From the NCBI GenBank assembly GCA_037903475.1, contig JBAJFG010000476.1, positions 930,001 through 994,000 of the forward strand: a stretch of DNA of 64,000 nucleotides, written 5' to 3'. Position 1 is the stretch's first letter. The number at the start of each line of letters is the position of its first letter. The stretch comes from Ancylostoma caninum (Eukaryota; Nematoda; Chromadorea; Rhabditida; Ancylostomatidae). Made by a program: the position numbers and the translations under genes. This document shows positions 1 through 11,700 of the stretch, piece after piece. The notes beneath the pieces are model-generated. The model was given only the letters and a program-made list of their open reading frames with translations. It was not told where the DNA came from and did no database searches.

Positions 1-3000
1 CCTGTCGGCAGCTCAGAATAAGGTGAACTCTCTTGAGAAGGCCAAGACGAAGCTAATGCAGGAGACCGAGGAAGCTCGATCCGATGTGGACCGCCATCTG
101 ACAGTCATTGCTTCCCTGGAGAAGAAACAGAAGGCGTTCGACAAGATCGTGGAGGACTGGAAGAGAAAGGTGGACGATATTCAGAAGGAAATCGACGCCA
201 CCAACCGCGACTCCAGGAACACGAGCACTGAAGTGTTCAAACTGAAGTCGGCTATGGAGAATCTCAGCGAACAGTGCGAGACTCTGCGACGTGAGAACAA
301 GAACTACGTGCAAGAGATCCGCGACCTCAACGAACAGATCACTCAGGGCGGCAGAACGTTCCACGATCTGCAGAAGGCCGTGAAGAGGGTTGAGCTGGAG
401 AAGGACGAGCTGCAGCATGCTCTGGACGAGGCTGAATCTGCTCTTGAGGCTGAGGAAAGCAAGGTGAGTTCTCATTAGGTTTCGTTTTGAAAGCGCCGTA
501 GCTGAAGGGAATACCTGTTGCAGGTACTGCGATCCCAGATCGAAGTCCAGCAGATCCGCTCAGACGTGGAGAGACGCATCCAAGAGAAGGAGGACGAGTT
601 CGAAAACACACGAAAGAACCACCAGCGAGCCCTGGAATCAATCCAGGTCTGGGAGTGGTTTTCTAATAGCAAAAGCAGTTCACCAGAAGTATTTTAGGCA
701 TCGTTGGAAACCGAAGCGAAGAGCAAGGCGGAGCTGCTACGCGCAAAGAAGAAGTTGGAGAGTGACATCAACCAACTCGAAATCGCTCTCGACCACGCCA
801 ACAAGGCCAACGTTGACGCTCAGAAAACTCTGAAGCGCATGTTTGATCAGGTGGGAGGAAAATTCTGTTAAAAGGTTGAGAGAGTTGAGAGAGCGCATAG
901 TGATCTTCTAAAGAGAATTTGGGAGCAGAAATTAGTCCAAATCCACGTAAAGTATGGTCTTTTTAGGTAAAAGAGCTGCAAGGACAAGTTGATGAAGAAC
1001 AGCGTCGTCGCGAGGAGATCCGCGAGAACTACCTGGCAGCGGAGAAGAGACTTGCCATCGCTCTTGCGGAATCCGAGGAGATTCTTCAACGAATCGACTC
1101 TGCCGAGAAGGTCTGTTACCTTTCCAGCCCTTACTCATGGTAAACATGTGCCTTCGTAAAAGAGTTTGAAAAGGCATCAGTGACTTTGCCTCCACTTCAT
1201 CGAATTCGAAATTTTTCAAAGACATGCTCGAAAAGCTGCTAAAATAGAATTTTTTAATGTTGTCATGCTCTAGCTCCGTTGAGTTCTTCTCAGTTGAAAC
1301 TACAAACATTCATTTTTAATAAGCATGAGAGAAAACAACAGGTAAGTGAGTAATCAAGCTCGAAGACTGGCTACGAGTTGGGCGGAGTCTGAATTTGACC
1401 TCGCCGATAGTGTATAGGCCTTCTCGAAAAGATAGAGGATTCCGTAGCTGCAAAATCGCGGCGGGACCTAGACGATGGACGCGGAGAGAGCATGCTCTAT
1501 TTGAGACGGTCCACTAGGTCCCGCCGCGATTCTGCGGCCGCAGCGCTATGAAATCGCACCAGCAATCCGTCTATCTTCTCGAAAAGGACTACAAAAACAA
1601 CAACCCCAAATCATACGACAGTAGTTGGCACATCTTAAAACACTGATCCTTTGAATGTCTATCTCGAGGGATTGACACCGCGTCCATTTCCTTCCAGTGA
1701 CTTGCCGTTAATATAGAAAGCAAAGCGAGAAAAAAGTGTTCAAAGGTTAGGCGTTACTGCAAAATAATTCGATTTAGACTAAGAAGCAGCTGGAATTGGA
1801 CCAAGCAGATATGAAGTCGCAGAACACAGAGCTCATCTCGAACAACTCTGCTCTGTCTGCTATGAAGCGAAAGGTCGAAAGTGATGTTCAGATTGCTAGA
1901 GTGAGTCTCAGTGTTTTTCCCCTCCTTTAGCCTGCGGAGGTGACATCGTTTCTGGAAAGAAAATTACCAACAACTAACTTACCTATCTATTTAAGAATGA
2001 ACTCGACGAGTGCCTCAACGAACTGAAAGCGTCCGAGGAGCGCGCCCGCAAGGTATTTAGCATTAACCTTAGTCAGAGACGAATATAGGGAGATTTTGAA
2101 TAAGTTCCCTACATTTCCAGGCCGCTGCCGACGCTGATCGTCTTGCCGAGGAGGTCCGACAGGAACAAGAACACGCCGCCCATGTCGATCGCCACAGAAA
2201 AGGACTCGAACTCACCTTCAAGGAACTTCAAGCAAAGATCGAGGACTCAGAGAGAGCCATGCTTCAATGTAAAGCTGACTCCATTCACTATTTCAAAAAC
2301 CACCCAGTTATCCTCACGAATTGCAGATGGACAGAAAGCCCTTGCTAAAGTCGAAGAAAGGGTGCGATCCGTCGAAAATGAGTACCAGTCAGAAACTCGT
2401 CGCCATCAAGAAGCAGTCAAGGGTGTGGCGAAACAAGAACGACGAGCCAGGGAGCTCCAATTCCAGGTGAAGGGGAAATTTTTTGCATGATTGTTCAAAA
2501 TCGTTAAGGAGGGTGATTGCAGGTCGAAGAGGACAAGAAGATGTTCGACCGTCTACAAGAGATGGTAGAGAAGCTACAGCAGAAGATTCGCGTACAGAAG
2601 AGGCAAATCGAGGAGGCGGTGAGCGACGTTTTACCCTACTTGCCATATTTGCTATAGCTCACCCAAGGAGAGTGGTCCCATCTGAGTGGCCGCATTGACC
2701 ATGGAAATTTTTTAAAATGGACCATTGTGATACACAGATGTGTGCTAACTTGTTCCGGGCAATCTAGTCTAACATCGTGGGCTTTGACAAGATGCATTCC
2801 TATTCCTTTCTGCTTAGATTACATTAAACTCCAATGTATTAGCCCCCCCCCCCCGGGGTGTATTAGCCCCCCCCCCGGGGGGGGGTGTGAAGCATTATAC
2901 CTGGAGTGGGCGGCGCTGACGGGTCCTGCGATTGGTCTATTTGCTGAACTGACCAATCAAAGAGTTTGGCCGCACCCCCTTTCCAGGTATAAAGCGCCAC

Positions 3001-3460
3001 ATAGAGAAGTGTCACATCAATGAAATGTGTGGATGCGCAGACAATCAGAGTGTCACGATCACGTTACGTGTTGTGTAGCGGGTCTTGAATACTGGCATCT
3101 TCTGTACATATTCCATCACAGATGAGATCTTTTCATCTTTTCATGCGAATCCTGATTACAGTTAGGTCTGAAGGTCAGTTAGGTCTGCACCCGATGCCTG
3201 ATTTTGCTGCCACGTATCATGGCGGTTTTGAAACTTAACTAGTAATGGCTTAAGTAATTTTGGGGTAAAAAGGAAAATAGATGCCTCAATAATTTTCCTG
3301 GTAATGCCTTTCTTAAAAAGTTAACTTTCAGGAGGAGGTCGCCACCCAGAACCTGTCCAAGTTCCGTCAAATCCAACTTGCCTTGGAGAACGCCGAGGAA
3401 CGCGCCGATGTGGCCGAGAACAGCCTCGTCCGTATGCGCAGCCAGAAGCGAGTGCAATAA
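1..3460 (+). CDS. Muscle myosin heavy chain, C-terminal rod (5' partial)
   Basis: This is the last third of a class II myosin heavy chain, the motor of muscle thick filaments; only coiled-coil rod is in the window. Ten exons join in phase: 2-463 (partial), 524-646, 698-850, 967-1110, 1778-1900, 1996-2052, 2121-2268, 2327-2466, 2523-2618 and 3332-3460, coding 524 residues and a TAA. The reading is continuous heptad repeat with charged 28-residue periodicity and family hallmarks such as [22 protein letters not shown] and [18 protein letters not shown]. Every intron is GT-AG. The protein stops right after [19 protein letters not shown], so there is almost no non-helical tailpiece. The motor head and start codon lie upstream of the window. 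Which nematode paralogue (unc-54, myo-1, -2, -3, -5 type) it is cannot be decided from the rod by eye. An AATAAA at 3770 could end the transcript. Confidence 0.95.
1419..1587. mobile_element. Foldback (MITE-like) element in myosin intron
   Basis: In the 667-nt intron 1111-1777, the segment from about 1419 folds back on 1571-1587 (CCTTCTCGAAAAGATAG against CCTTTTCGAGAAGATAG). A second, longer match inside pairs AATCGCGGCGGGACCTAG (1463 region) with its reverse complement near 1515-1535. No open frame was seen between the arms. It looks like a non-autonomous DNA element; the superfamily was not identified. Confidence 0.6.
2836..2887. repeat. Duplicated poly-C/poly-G tract
   Basis: GTATTAG followed by a run of 11-12 C and then G occurs twice in tandem, ending in a long G run. 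It lies in the last myosin intron (2619-3331), directly beside the foldback element at 2891. Run lengths may be unreliable in an assembly. Confidence 0.7.
2891..2997. mobile_element. Short foldback element in last myosin intron
   Basis: AGCATTATACCTGG at 2891 matches the reverse complement of CCAGGTATAAAGCG at 2984-2997, and an inner ATTGGTC/GACCAAT pair (2931, 2951) adds to the same hairpin. About 107 bp in total, non-coding. It resembles a MITE, but no target duplication could be defined. Confidence 0.5.
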
Positions 3461-5774
3461 ACCCGTTGCTCACGTACTTTCTTCCCCTTTAGGGTTGTGT
3501 CGTCAGATATTTCTAGGTCTTACCTAACTGCTGTGAATGTTAATTTTACGCATATTGTTTTCTATGAAATTCGTTGCAATTCGGCCAGTTTTGAATGCAG
3601 TCTTATGTTCTCTGGAATGCTCCACTACGTTTCAGGAATTAAGCGCTCAAAAAATAGCCGTCGATCGACCGAACGTCGTCTTAGCAACTCTTGAATTCTC
3701 ATACCGGTGCTACTCCCGTTATTTAGGAGACATGTGTCTAGTATTCACTGTTCCGGCGGAGAATGAGCCAATAAAGTTGCTCTGTACAGATGTTGATGTG
3801 CGACACATGCGCGGTGCCAAAGAGCCGGGTTTTGACGTAAATTCGGCTCGGCGCCGCGCTCTGCGACCTCTCCCTTTCCCCTCTCGGCTCATTCAAGTGG
3901 ATTTTTTGAGAGCGCAAACACGCGCACGCTGTGTGCGCACACGCCTGGCAAAAAGAAGAGAATGACATCCTGATCCAATCCACCAAATTATGGAACTATT
4001 CCAGGAAGAACAATTAAAGCTAAGCGTTGTGAAAAAAGGAGAAGAATAAGAAATTGAAGGGAATCAAAACGCATCTTGTTGTTAAATTTTACGAAGGAAA
4101 AAGTACAGATCTCAAAAATATACATAGTATATATTATGAGTCATTGATCTTTATTCTTCCTTACGAACTAATTTTGGAAAAAAAAAGAAATGAATGCCGC
4201 ATTTGCTCAATCCCGAACGCAACCCAACACGAAAGTCCAAAGATATTTGAATGGTTGAATTGGATCTAAAACGAAAACTGTGATCCATGTTGGAAACTAG
4301 ATTAAGCGTTACGATGTTGTCACAAAAAATGCAATGAAACCAGTGGGTTAGAGACGAAGAATGGAATCTGAAGAAGAAAGTGCCGTTCACTGAGGTTGAA
4401 TGGTGACGGCGTCTGTTTCCGTTGTCCCAAGAAATTGATGAGAAAGCCATTAAGACTGAATATTAGGCGAAATTTTAAGGCACTTTAGCTGTGATAATCA
4501 GAGCGACACGCGCGGATTTGAACAGGAAAAAAGAATTGATCCTTCGTTCCACCATGAACGCTAAAGCAGGTGTTATTGCTAATAGAAAAACTTCTAATAA
4601 TGGAATCCGAAATTCCATCTCATCCAACTATATTTGTGCATTGACTTTCTCATACCGGTACCTGTCATAGAATCTTAAAGGCAGCGTCCCAGCTCTAAAT
4701 CGTTTTTGAAATTTCGAAGTGAAAAGAATCTCCAGGAGCTGCTGATCATAAAGATATACGTGGTTCCATACAAGACTGCTGAAAAACCCCATTTCCGAGC
4801 CCCAATTTTTAAGGAGCCTTTGGGCGGAGCCAGGTAACTTGCCGAATATTTCACTACAGGAAGCGCACCTCTTGAAGAAATTCGTATTCCTCGTGAGAGT
4901 TCCTCATCGACTCCCTAATGGAATAGAAACTGCTGGGTTGGGGGTTTTCAGCAGTCTTGCATAGAATCACGTATACCGTTGTGATCACCAGCTCCTGGAG
5001 ATTCTTTTCACACTAGAGTCTCAAAAACGATTTTGAGTTGGGACGCTGCCTTTAACATCTTCCCGTCAAGGACAAGATTTTGATCAAGCGACGAGTTAAT
5101 CGTGACTTTATCGGGTTATGCTGAGTACTTTGGAAAAATTCCTTCTAAGATAGAGAAAAAATTAAAAGCAGACCGGACCACGTGTGCTGAGCTTCAAGGG
5201 GATCAGCAATGAAATAAAATATTGATAGCGCATCGGATTCTTTTTGCTTTCATTGCCATTCTCAAAACTTTCCTAACCGCACTCGTATATTATTACATTT
5301 GCTCTTCCAGGGAAAATTGACTTTCTCCACCTAGTATATTCACCAAAAAATTTCATACAATGACGAAAAACAATTCTCAGATCATTATTTATCGTCGCGT
5401 CTTTCTTAGACTCTACTACTACAGTACAAAGAAGTGGAACTCATTCGTACCAATAAAGACACTGAAAACATCATAATGAAGTCTGCATTTTGGCACCTGC
5501 CTCAATAATAATTTAAAGAATAGCATGAAAAACTCAATAAATACAAACACATGGTACCGAACTGATTCTATAGCACAATAAGGGCGCAACCCGTTGAAGA
5601 ACATGGAGCGAGACGTAATAAATCATGATGAAACAAGCATGAAAGGTCTAGCGTAAACAAAGCTGAGCAAAGAGAAAAAACTGAAAGACCGGGACTTCTA
5701 GCAAAAATTTGTTCTCTAATTATTATAGTATACAGCTAGTATGTACTTCTCAATGCATCGCTCAAGAGAATGTG
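3461..5774. other. Intergenic region between convergent genes
   Basis: This stretch lies between the plus-strand myosin stop at 3460 and the minus-strand PTR stop at 5775. It holds the likely myosin 3' UTR with AATAAA at 3770-3775, a pyrimidine-rich GC patch at 3860-3950 and the foldback element at 4679-5051. I see no convincing gene here; the open frames are short and without coding character. Confidence 0.6.
4679..5051. mobile_element. TTAA-flanked foldback MITE (AGGCAGCG ends)
   Basis: The element begins AGGCAGCGTCCCAG and ends with the reverse complement CTGGGACGCTGCCT (with one change). TTAA flanks it on both sides (4675-4678 and 5052-5055). The arms stay similar for over 100 bp, including GAAAAGAATCTCCAGGAGCTG near 4721 and its reverse complement near 4990-5011. 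Precise TTAA flanks suggest a piggyBac-type insertion mechanism, though the AGGCAG terminus is not the usual CCY start. A relative with the same ends lies at 10693. Confidence 0.75.
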
Positions 5775-8700
5775 TTATGCTTGTCCCGCCTGCCGCAATC
5801 CACCATGCTTGACATCAACTATGGCTAGAGGATGTGCCTTCTCTTTTACTACTGTCGCTTTTTTGAAAGGAAGAGCCGCAAAGACCACCGGCAGAACGAT
5901 GAGACCATGGCACATACCGAGGAAGACGACCAGAACGACGACCTGAAAATGGAACTGGTTCTATAATTGAGCTTGATTCGAGCACACTATTTTTTTCCAG
6001 CATTTGAGGGTAATGTCAACTGTGGAGATCAGATTCTGCATTTATCAGTTCTCTTGGAAATTTTCTTGTCTCAAATTTTGAGTGTCCTGAATTTAAGGAA
6101 GTGTTCCTGCAATGCAATGAAAGGATCAGCATCAAAAATCTAAGCGTTTCCATGCTATAACTAGTTGGATGTTCAAGATCTCATGACCCTTTTGGTGGCG
6201 TTAAGAGCATCATAGCCGGCTGATGTGGGTACTGCTTCTGGCTTTCGTACTGATCTACCCATCAGGTTTACTGGGCTCATTCAAAATGCTGTATCTTGCT
6301 CCGCACCAACAGGGGATCGGATCATAAGACATTTGGGTTTGAAAAGCGCACTTATTAGAGCATTTGTTGAACTGACTAGCTACTATGTAGAAGAGTCCGG
6401 CACTCAGTCACCAATTCGTACATCAATTTGCTCTCTTGTAATCCTAGTTGCATTTCATGGTCTTTCTTTTTTTCCTTGTTATTAGCACGTTTTTAAACGT
6501 ATGAAAATGGAAATGAAAATGAAAAGATCTGGGATCTGATGGATCACTGTTACGGATCGAGTCCTGGCCGCATAGCACTGGTGCCAGAACTCGATCCCTA
6601 ACTTCTTGCAAGGCCAGTTCTTCTTGCTTTGATGCTTTTTTCTGACATTCCAGCTCTTCTTCCAATGCTCAGCATAACACAATTTTCCAGCTTCCTACAG
6701 ATGTTCTTGTTGAATGGTTCGGACAACTGGTTTTCGTCTATGTAGGTTTTCTTATGCAATTCTATCATTGTTGTGGGATAGTTTTGTAACTTTTATATTT
6801 TGCAACACCTTGGTTAGTTAGGCTACCTTCTCGAAAGTTCTTTTCCTCTAATCAACGCCAAAACGCTATAACAAAATGGGAGTAGCAACATCCAACAAAA
6901 CAGCAAGCAAAAATGGGGACATTATCGTACCACCTATTTCATTATCGAACTACCCATTTCAGAGCAACGAGGTAAGAGCTTCCAGAAGGTGGCGGTTTAG
7001 AGATTCGGCGAATTCCAGTAATGTAACAATGTTCAGCATACTAAATCAGCCCGAATGCTATGAAAATATTGAAATATTGAGGTCGAAATTTCCCGTGGGC
7101 ATTACCCCGAAACATGCCGGGTCCAGACCCAGCACTCGTATTGATATAACAGACTTTTTTTCTCACTTCTATTGATATAACTAACTTTTTTTCAGTCTGT
7201 CATACCTATTTTATTCTATATTTTGTACTTACTCATATTTCTTACTCATTTCATTCATATGCTGTGTATTTGTGTTTGTTTTGTTCGATAGTACCTCGAA
7301 TTTTATTGACTTAAGCTACTCTTTTTTTTTTACATTTGAAGTGTTCATGACCACCTATTTCCCTGGAATGGGCTTTGGGGACTTGCACTTTTTCTAAGTA
7401 TTTTATCTGGTCCTAGTAAGGAGAGATTATGCTGGAGCTATTTTGAGCACGTTCAATGACGCCAATGATTGTTCTGGTAATCACGGGCAGTAAATCAACC
7501 AGCTTCACGGATCGCTATAGGGCATGAATTAACGGATATCGTATCATAAGTGAAAAATAAATCCTACCTTGACGAATACCTTAACCATATAGGCATGGAC
7601 TGCTGTTAGGACGACAATAGAGATCATTGTGGAAGTGCCGGATTGAAACATTGGCCAAGCAATTGAAGCCAATGCATGGCGAATTCGTTCTCTCTTGTTC
7701 TGGAACAACATGGAAACAAGTACAAATGTATGTTTAGGGAAGAAATAGATTCCTCCTGCTCGATTTGGCGAAAAATCTTGAAAAAAGTCATTTGTTGCTT
7801 TTTGCTCTTCGTTTGTTTATGTTAGAACTTCCGCAATTCGAACTGTTACCGGGAAATCGCCCTTGTAGTAGTGCCAAGTGATGTGAGCAACAAAGTCTAC
7901 TGAAAAGCCAATAGCCATCAGAAGTGTCGTCATCGATATAGGATCCAAGTCAATATCGAGATAGACGAGGCATCCGAATACGCCTGAAAACATTCTGATG
8001 AAGAGTATGAGTGGAAGTGTTGGCTAATAAGGAAAAGAACAATCTAGCTTCGATTTTGAAATACTAGTTAAAACTTTTACATTCGCAAGAAACAGTAAGT
8101 AGTATTTTAGGACGTTTTCACTAGTTTTGCTGGAGATGTTAGTAACACCAGCATGAGGCACTCAGGGTGCCTGATCGAGTTCTTGATTACGGCAAAACAG
8201 GGAAATAGCCTGCCTTTTCCATTCTCTTCTTTTCTTCACCAACTAGCGAAGTAATTTACCTCATTTGTTCTTCTCGACGCTAGTGTACGCTCACATTCGA
8301 CGCAAATCATAGTTGCTCTGAGCTTTTCTCTCACACTGCTCCTCCCTGTCTCTAGGATCTGAGGTTTCCTGTCACACCATTCTTCCCTGTCTGTGGGATC
8401 TCCATCTATTTCACAGCGTTTTCTTTGCTCTCTTGAAGAAGCGGCTATTCCTGTCCCTTTGTGGTGGAAGAGGAGCAGAAGTGAGTATGAGGAGAAAATG
8501 CAACAGAGAAACTGCAGGCTCATGACAACAACAATTTGATTGTCCAAACATTACACCTCCAAAAGAATTAACCGTTCCAATACATATAATAGAACGATTG
8601 TTCCAATGCATTCACAGTCCACGTTATACACTCAACTCACCCAAGTTAATCGACAGCACCGAACAGGAGGAGGTGACAATTGTGACAGGAGATGGAGTGA

Positions 8701-11700
8701 AGAGTGTGAGAACTATGAGCATGCAGACCAGAGCAAAAAATACCGTCTGCTGAGTAACAGGCACAATGGACAGCAGCTGAAAACAGGCATTGGCGAAACT
8801 CACACCGCAAGTCGCATAAACCATAGCGAACCTGGTCCGAGTACATGGAGAAGTCTTCATAGACTGTGAGATTGAGATGACTGTACTCGCTTGCAATATT
8901 TCTCCACTGCTCTAGCAGATTCAGTCGTTCAGTCCAGGTGACAGCGTTGTGGAATCCGGTGGAGAAGACGAATTTTTGCAGACAAGAAGGTCGTTCCGCC
9001 AGGCAGTCCCTGGGAAGGTTTTCGATAGGTTCAACATCGATCTCCACATAGGTAGGAGAAAATCAGCAATGAATCACGCGTGTATACTTACGCATGGTCT
9101 CCCAGATTTACAAAATGGCTCCATCTTCTGTATTCCTGCAGTTTGAAGAATTCGGGTAGATATCTATACTTGAAGTCAATTGAGCCGTGTTCCTAAAAAC
9201 AAAGAGGGTGTTCTGAGATAGATTTTATATTATCATTAAAAATTCCTATAAAGCAATCCAGCTCAGATGGAATCTGATAAAGACACATTATGTGCTCTTG
9301 CGCTACTATCGAGGTTGATACAGTATCATCGGTAATCTCTGGCAGAATTGCGGAAAAGACGTAACTTGCGGCCTTTCACCACGGATCTCTTAGAAAAAAA
9401 AAGGACTTGGCATATGTGTACATCAGTGGCGGACGCAGAAATTGGACGGAAGAGGGGAAAAATGGGGTCTGCGCAGCTTTGGGGGCCCAGATGGCAAATA
9501 AATCTAACAAAAATATCAAAATAACAACAAAATATGCAATAATTAATAACCAGTGAAAATTATTTAAAAGATAGTAATGAAAGTAAACAGATAAAATTTA
9601 GACTTTTTTGCGAACATTTCAACAAATTTAACATTTTAACAACGAACAAAAAATAAAAATTCAAGAATTTTTCGCATTGTGTTCATGCTTTTTTTACTAT
9701 GATTTGTCATTCAGTGTGTTATTCCCACGTACAAATAAATAAATAAATAAACAAATAAATAAATCTCATACAAGATTTTTACTTATTTTGAAGAGAAATT
9801 TCAAAAATTTGGCCACCCATTCTTGAGGGAGAGCCCCCCCCCCATCGCGCTCATCACTGGTGTGCAAATAGCGAATGGCCTCTTAAAATTTATTAGGTTG
9901 ATTGAAATTACTGCTTCGTGTTCGCAAAATTGAAAATCTAGAGCAAAAAAAAAGAGTCAAAGGTGATTCAAGAGGTGAACAACAATAAAGCCCAACTTCT
10001 GCTGAACATACCTTCTCTCCGACGTAAGGGAGGTAAGGAAGCAGCCACATGTGTGTACTTGCCGCTCCCACGCTGTTGTTAGTGGTTTCAAATCGTCGAA
10101 GAATCCTCATGATCTCCGGCACTGTTTCAGGCAAATGCATGTCGCTTGGATTGTTCACAAACACCGCAACCTGAACAGCTAGAATGGACATCACACGTAT
10201 GTCATGTGAACAGATTGTCGAGAAACCCCGCTTGCTCAATGCATATGATCGGGAGGAAGGCAGCACTTACGAAGCAAAAATGTGAGGACCTACAGTGTGA
10301 GGACCTACAGTGAAGCGCGGGATTCTCTCTTATAGCGGAGAGATGGTTTGTCGCTGTGGCATTCACAACGTATAAACTGTCTAAAACAGCTTGCGATGCT
10401 GTTCCTAATTCTTTCATTTTCCAAACAACCTAAGGGGGTACAAAAAGGATTTCCTGGCGTTTTGATTCAAATTCAGAATTCTCAAAGGTACTGTATTAAC
10501 AAGCTAATCTAATGGAATAATGTGGAAAAGGAAAGAAATACTGGGATCGCATATTCTGAGTGGATTATACTGCCACCACGAGAGCGAAAGTTACCTCCGT
10601 GTTCGAATATGCAAACTTTTCGTCACTGCAGCTCCCCTAGGCCACGAGTCCGTAGGTATTGCGTAGATTGAAGGGATCAAAATGAGGATTAAAGGCAGTG
10701 TGTCCCCTCGTTTTCATGTCTGAGCTTTTACCAGATTCTGAATCTTATCGACACGCTGAATCCAACGGTATACCTAAAATGTTACAAAAGGGTCTTTGAA
10801 CCCTATTTTTAAACGTTTTTCAGGACAGGATTTATAACAGTGTGTCGAGCCGAGTGAACGCGTGAAGCCGTTGATCTCATCGATCGGACACGTCTAGACG
10901 TGTTGGCTAACGCTGCAGACCTAACCAGCACATTCACGGACCGCTCCGCCCAGAGCTGGGATTCATGAAAAGATAACCAAGCAAACCAACGATTGCTAGA
11001 GTGATTGGTTATCGTATTGACTACATAGTGCTAAGAGACGCAGACAACAAAAGTTGGTTTGCTAGCCTGGGTTATCGTTTCATGAATCCCAGCCCAGGTG
11101 GTCCGTGAACTGCCACTTTCGGACCCTCCGAAAACGGGGTTTTCGTCATTTTTATGAGCTTTCACGTACATTTTTGGAATTAGCGTGATGAGGAGGTCTA
11201 GAGTCTGTAGGTATTTTCAGCTCACGAAACGAGGTGACACACTGCCTTTAAAGTTATCATTAGAATGATCAGCCCCTCCATAGCGCGGAATGTCGTGTTA
11301 CCTTGTTTTTTTTGTTCTTGTCAGTCAATTACGGATCAACGACATCACCATGCGGAAACTATGAAAAATTCTCATGTGGATTTAGCCATTAATGGTCTCG
11401 CGATGGAAATGATGGGCACAACAATGTGCTATCAGGTGAAGAAGATCCAGATTTGTTTGCTCCTACTGCCCTCGAAAAATTGTGCATGTGTTTGATCAGA
11501 CCTATGCTGGTAAGCCCAGGCAGATGACATAAGCAGGTAGAGTTGGAAGTTAATCTACTAAGCAGCGGAAATCAGCGTTGATTCACGTAATTCGCAGGAA
11601 TTCTGAGCTAGTAGGTGGAGCTAACGTTCTATATATGTATGAAGGTGCTATTACTATTACTGCTATACTTGATAGCATGATCATGGTTGTTGTGGAAGAA

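Noticed and set aside
7413..7514. Last exon of the PTR gene
   Set aside because: It fits in phase but destroys TM12; the exon 5942-5775 fits the same phase and restores a textbook last helix.
8236..8640. Separate genes in the PTR intron between exons 8641 and 7983
   Set aside because: Frames there are short and overlap only intron sequence; no splice-consistent model.
9010..9065. Extra coding start of PTR exon 9009-8832 ([10 protein letters not shown] reading)
   Set aside because: It needs a GC donor at 9092; the consensus GTAAGT donor gives a phase that only the internal AG at 9011-9010 satisfies.
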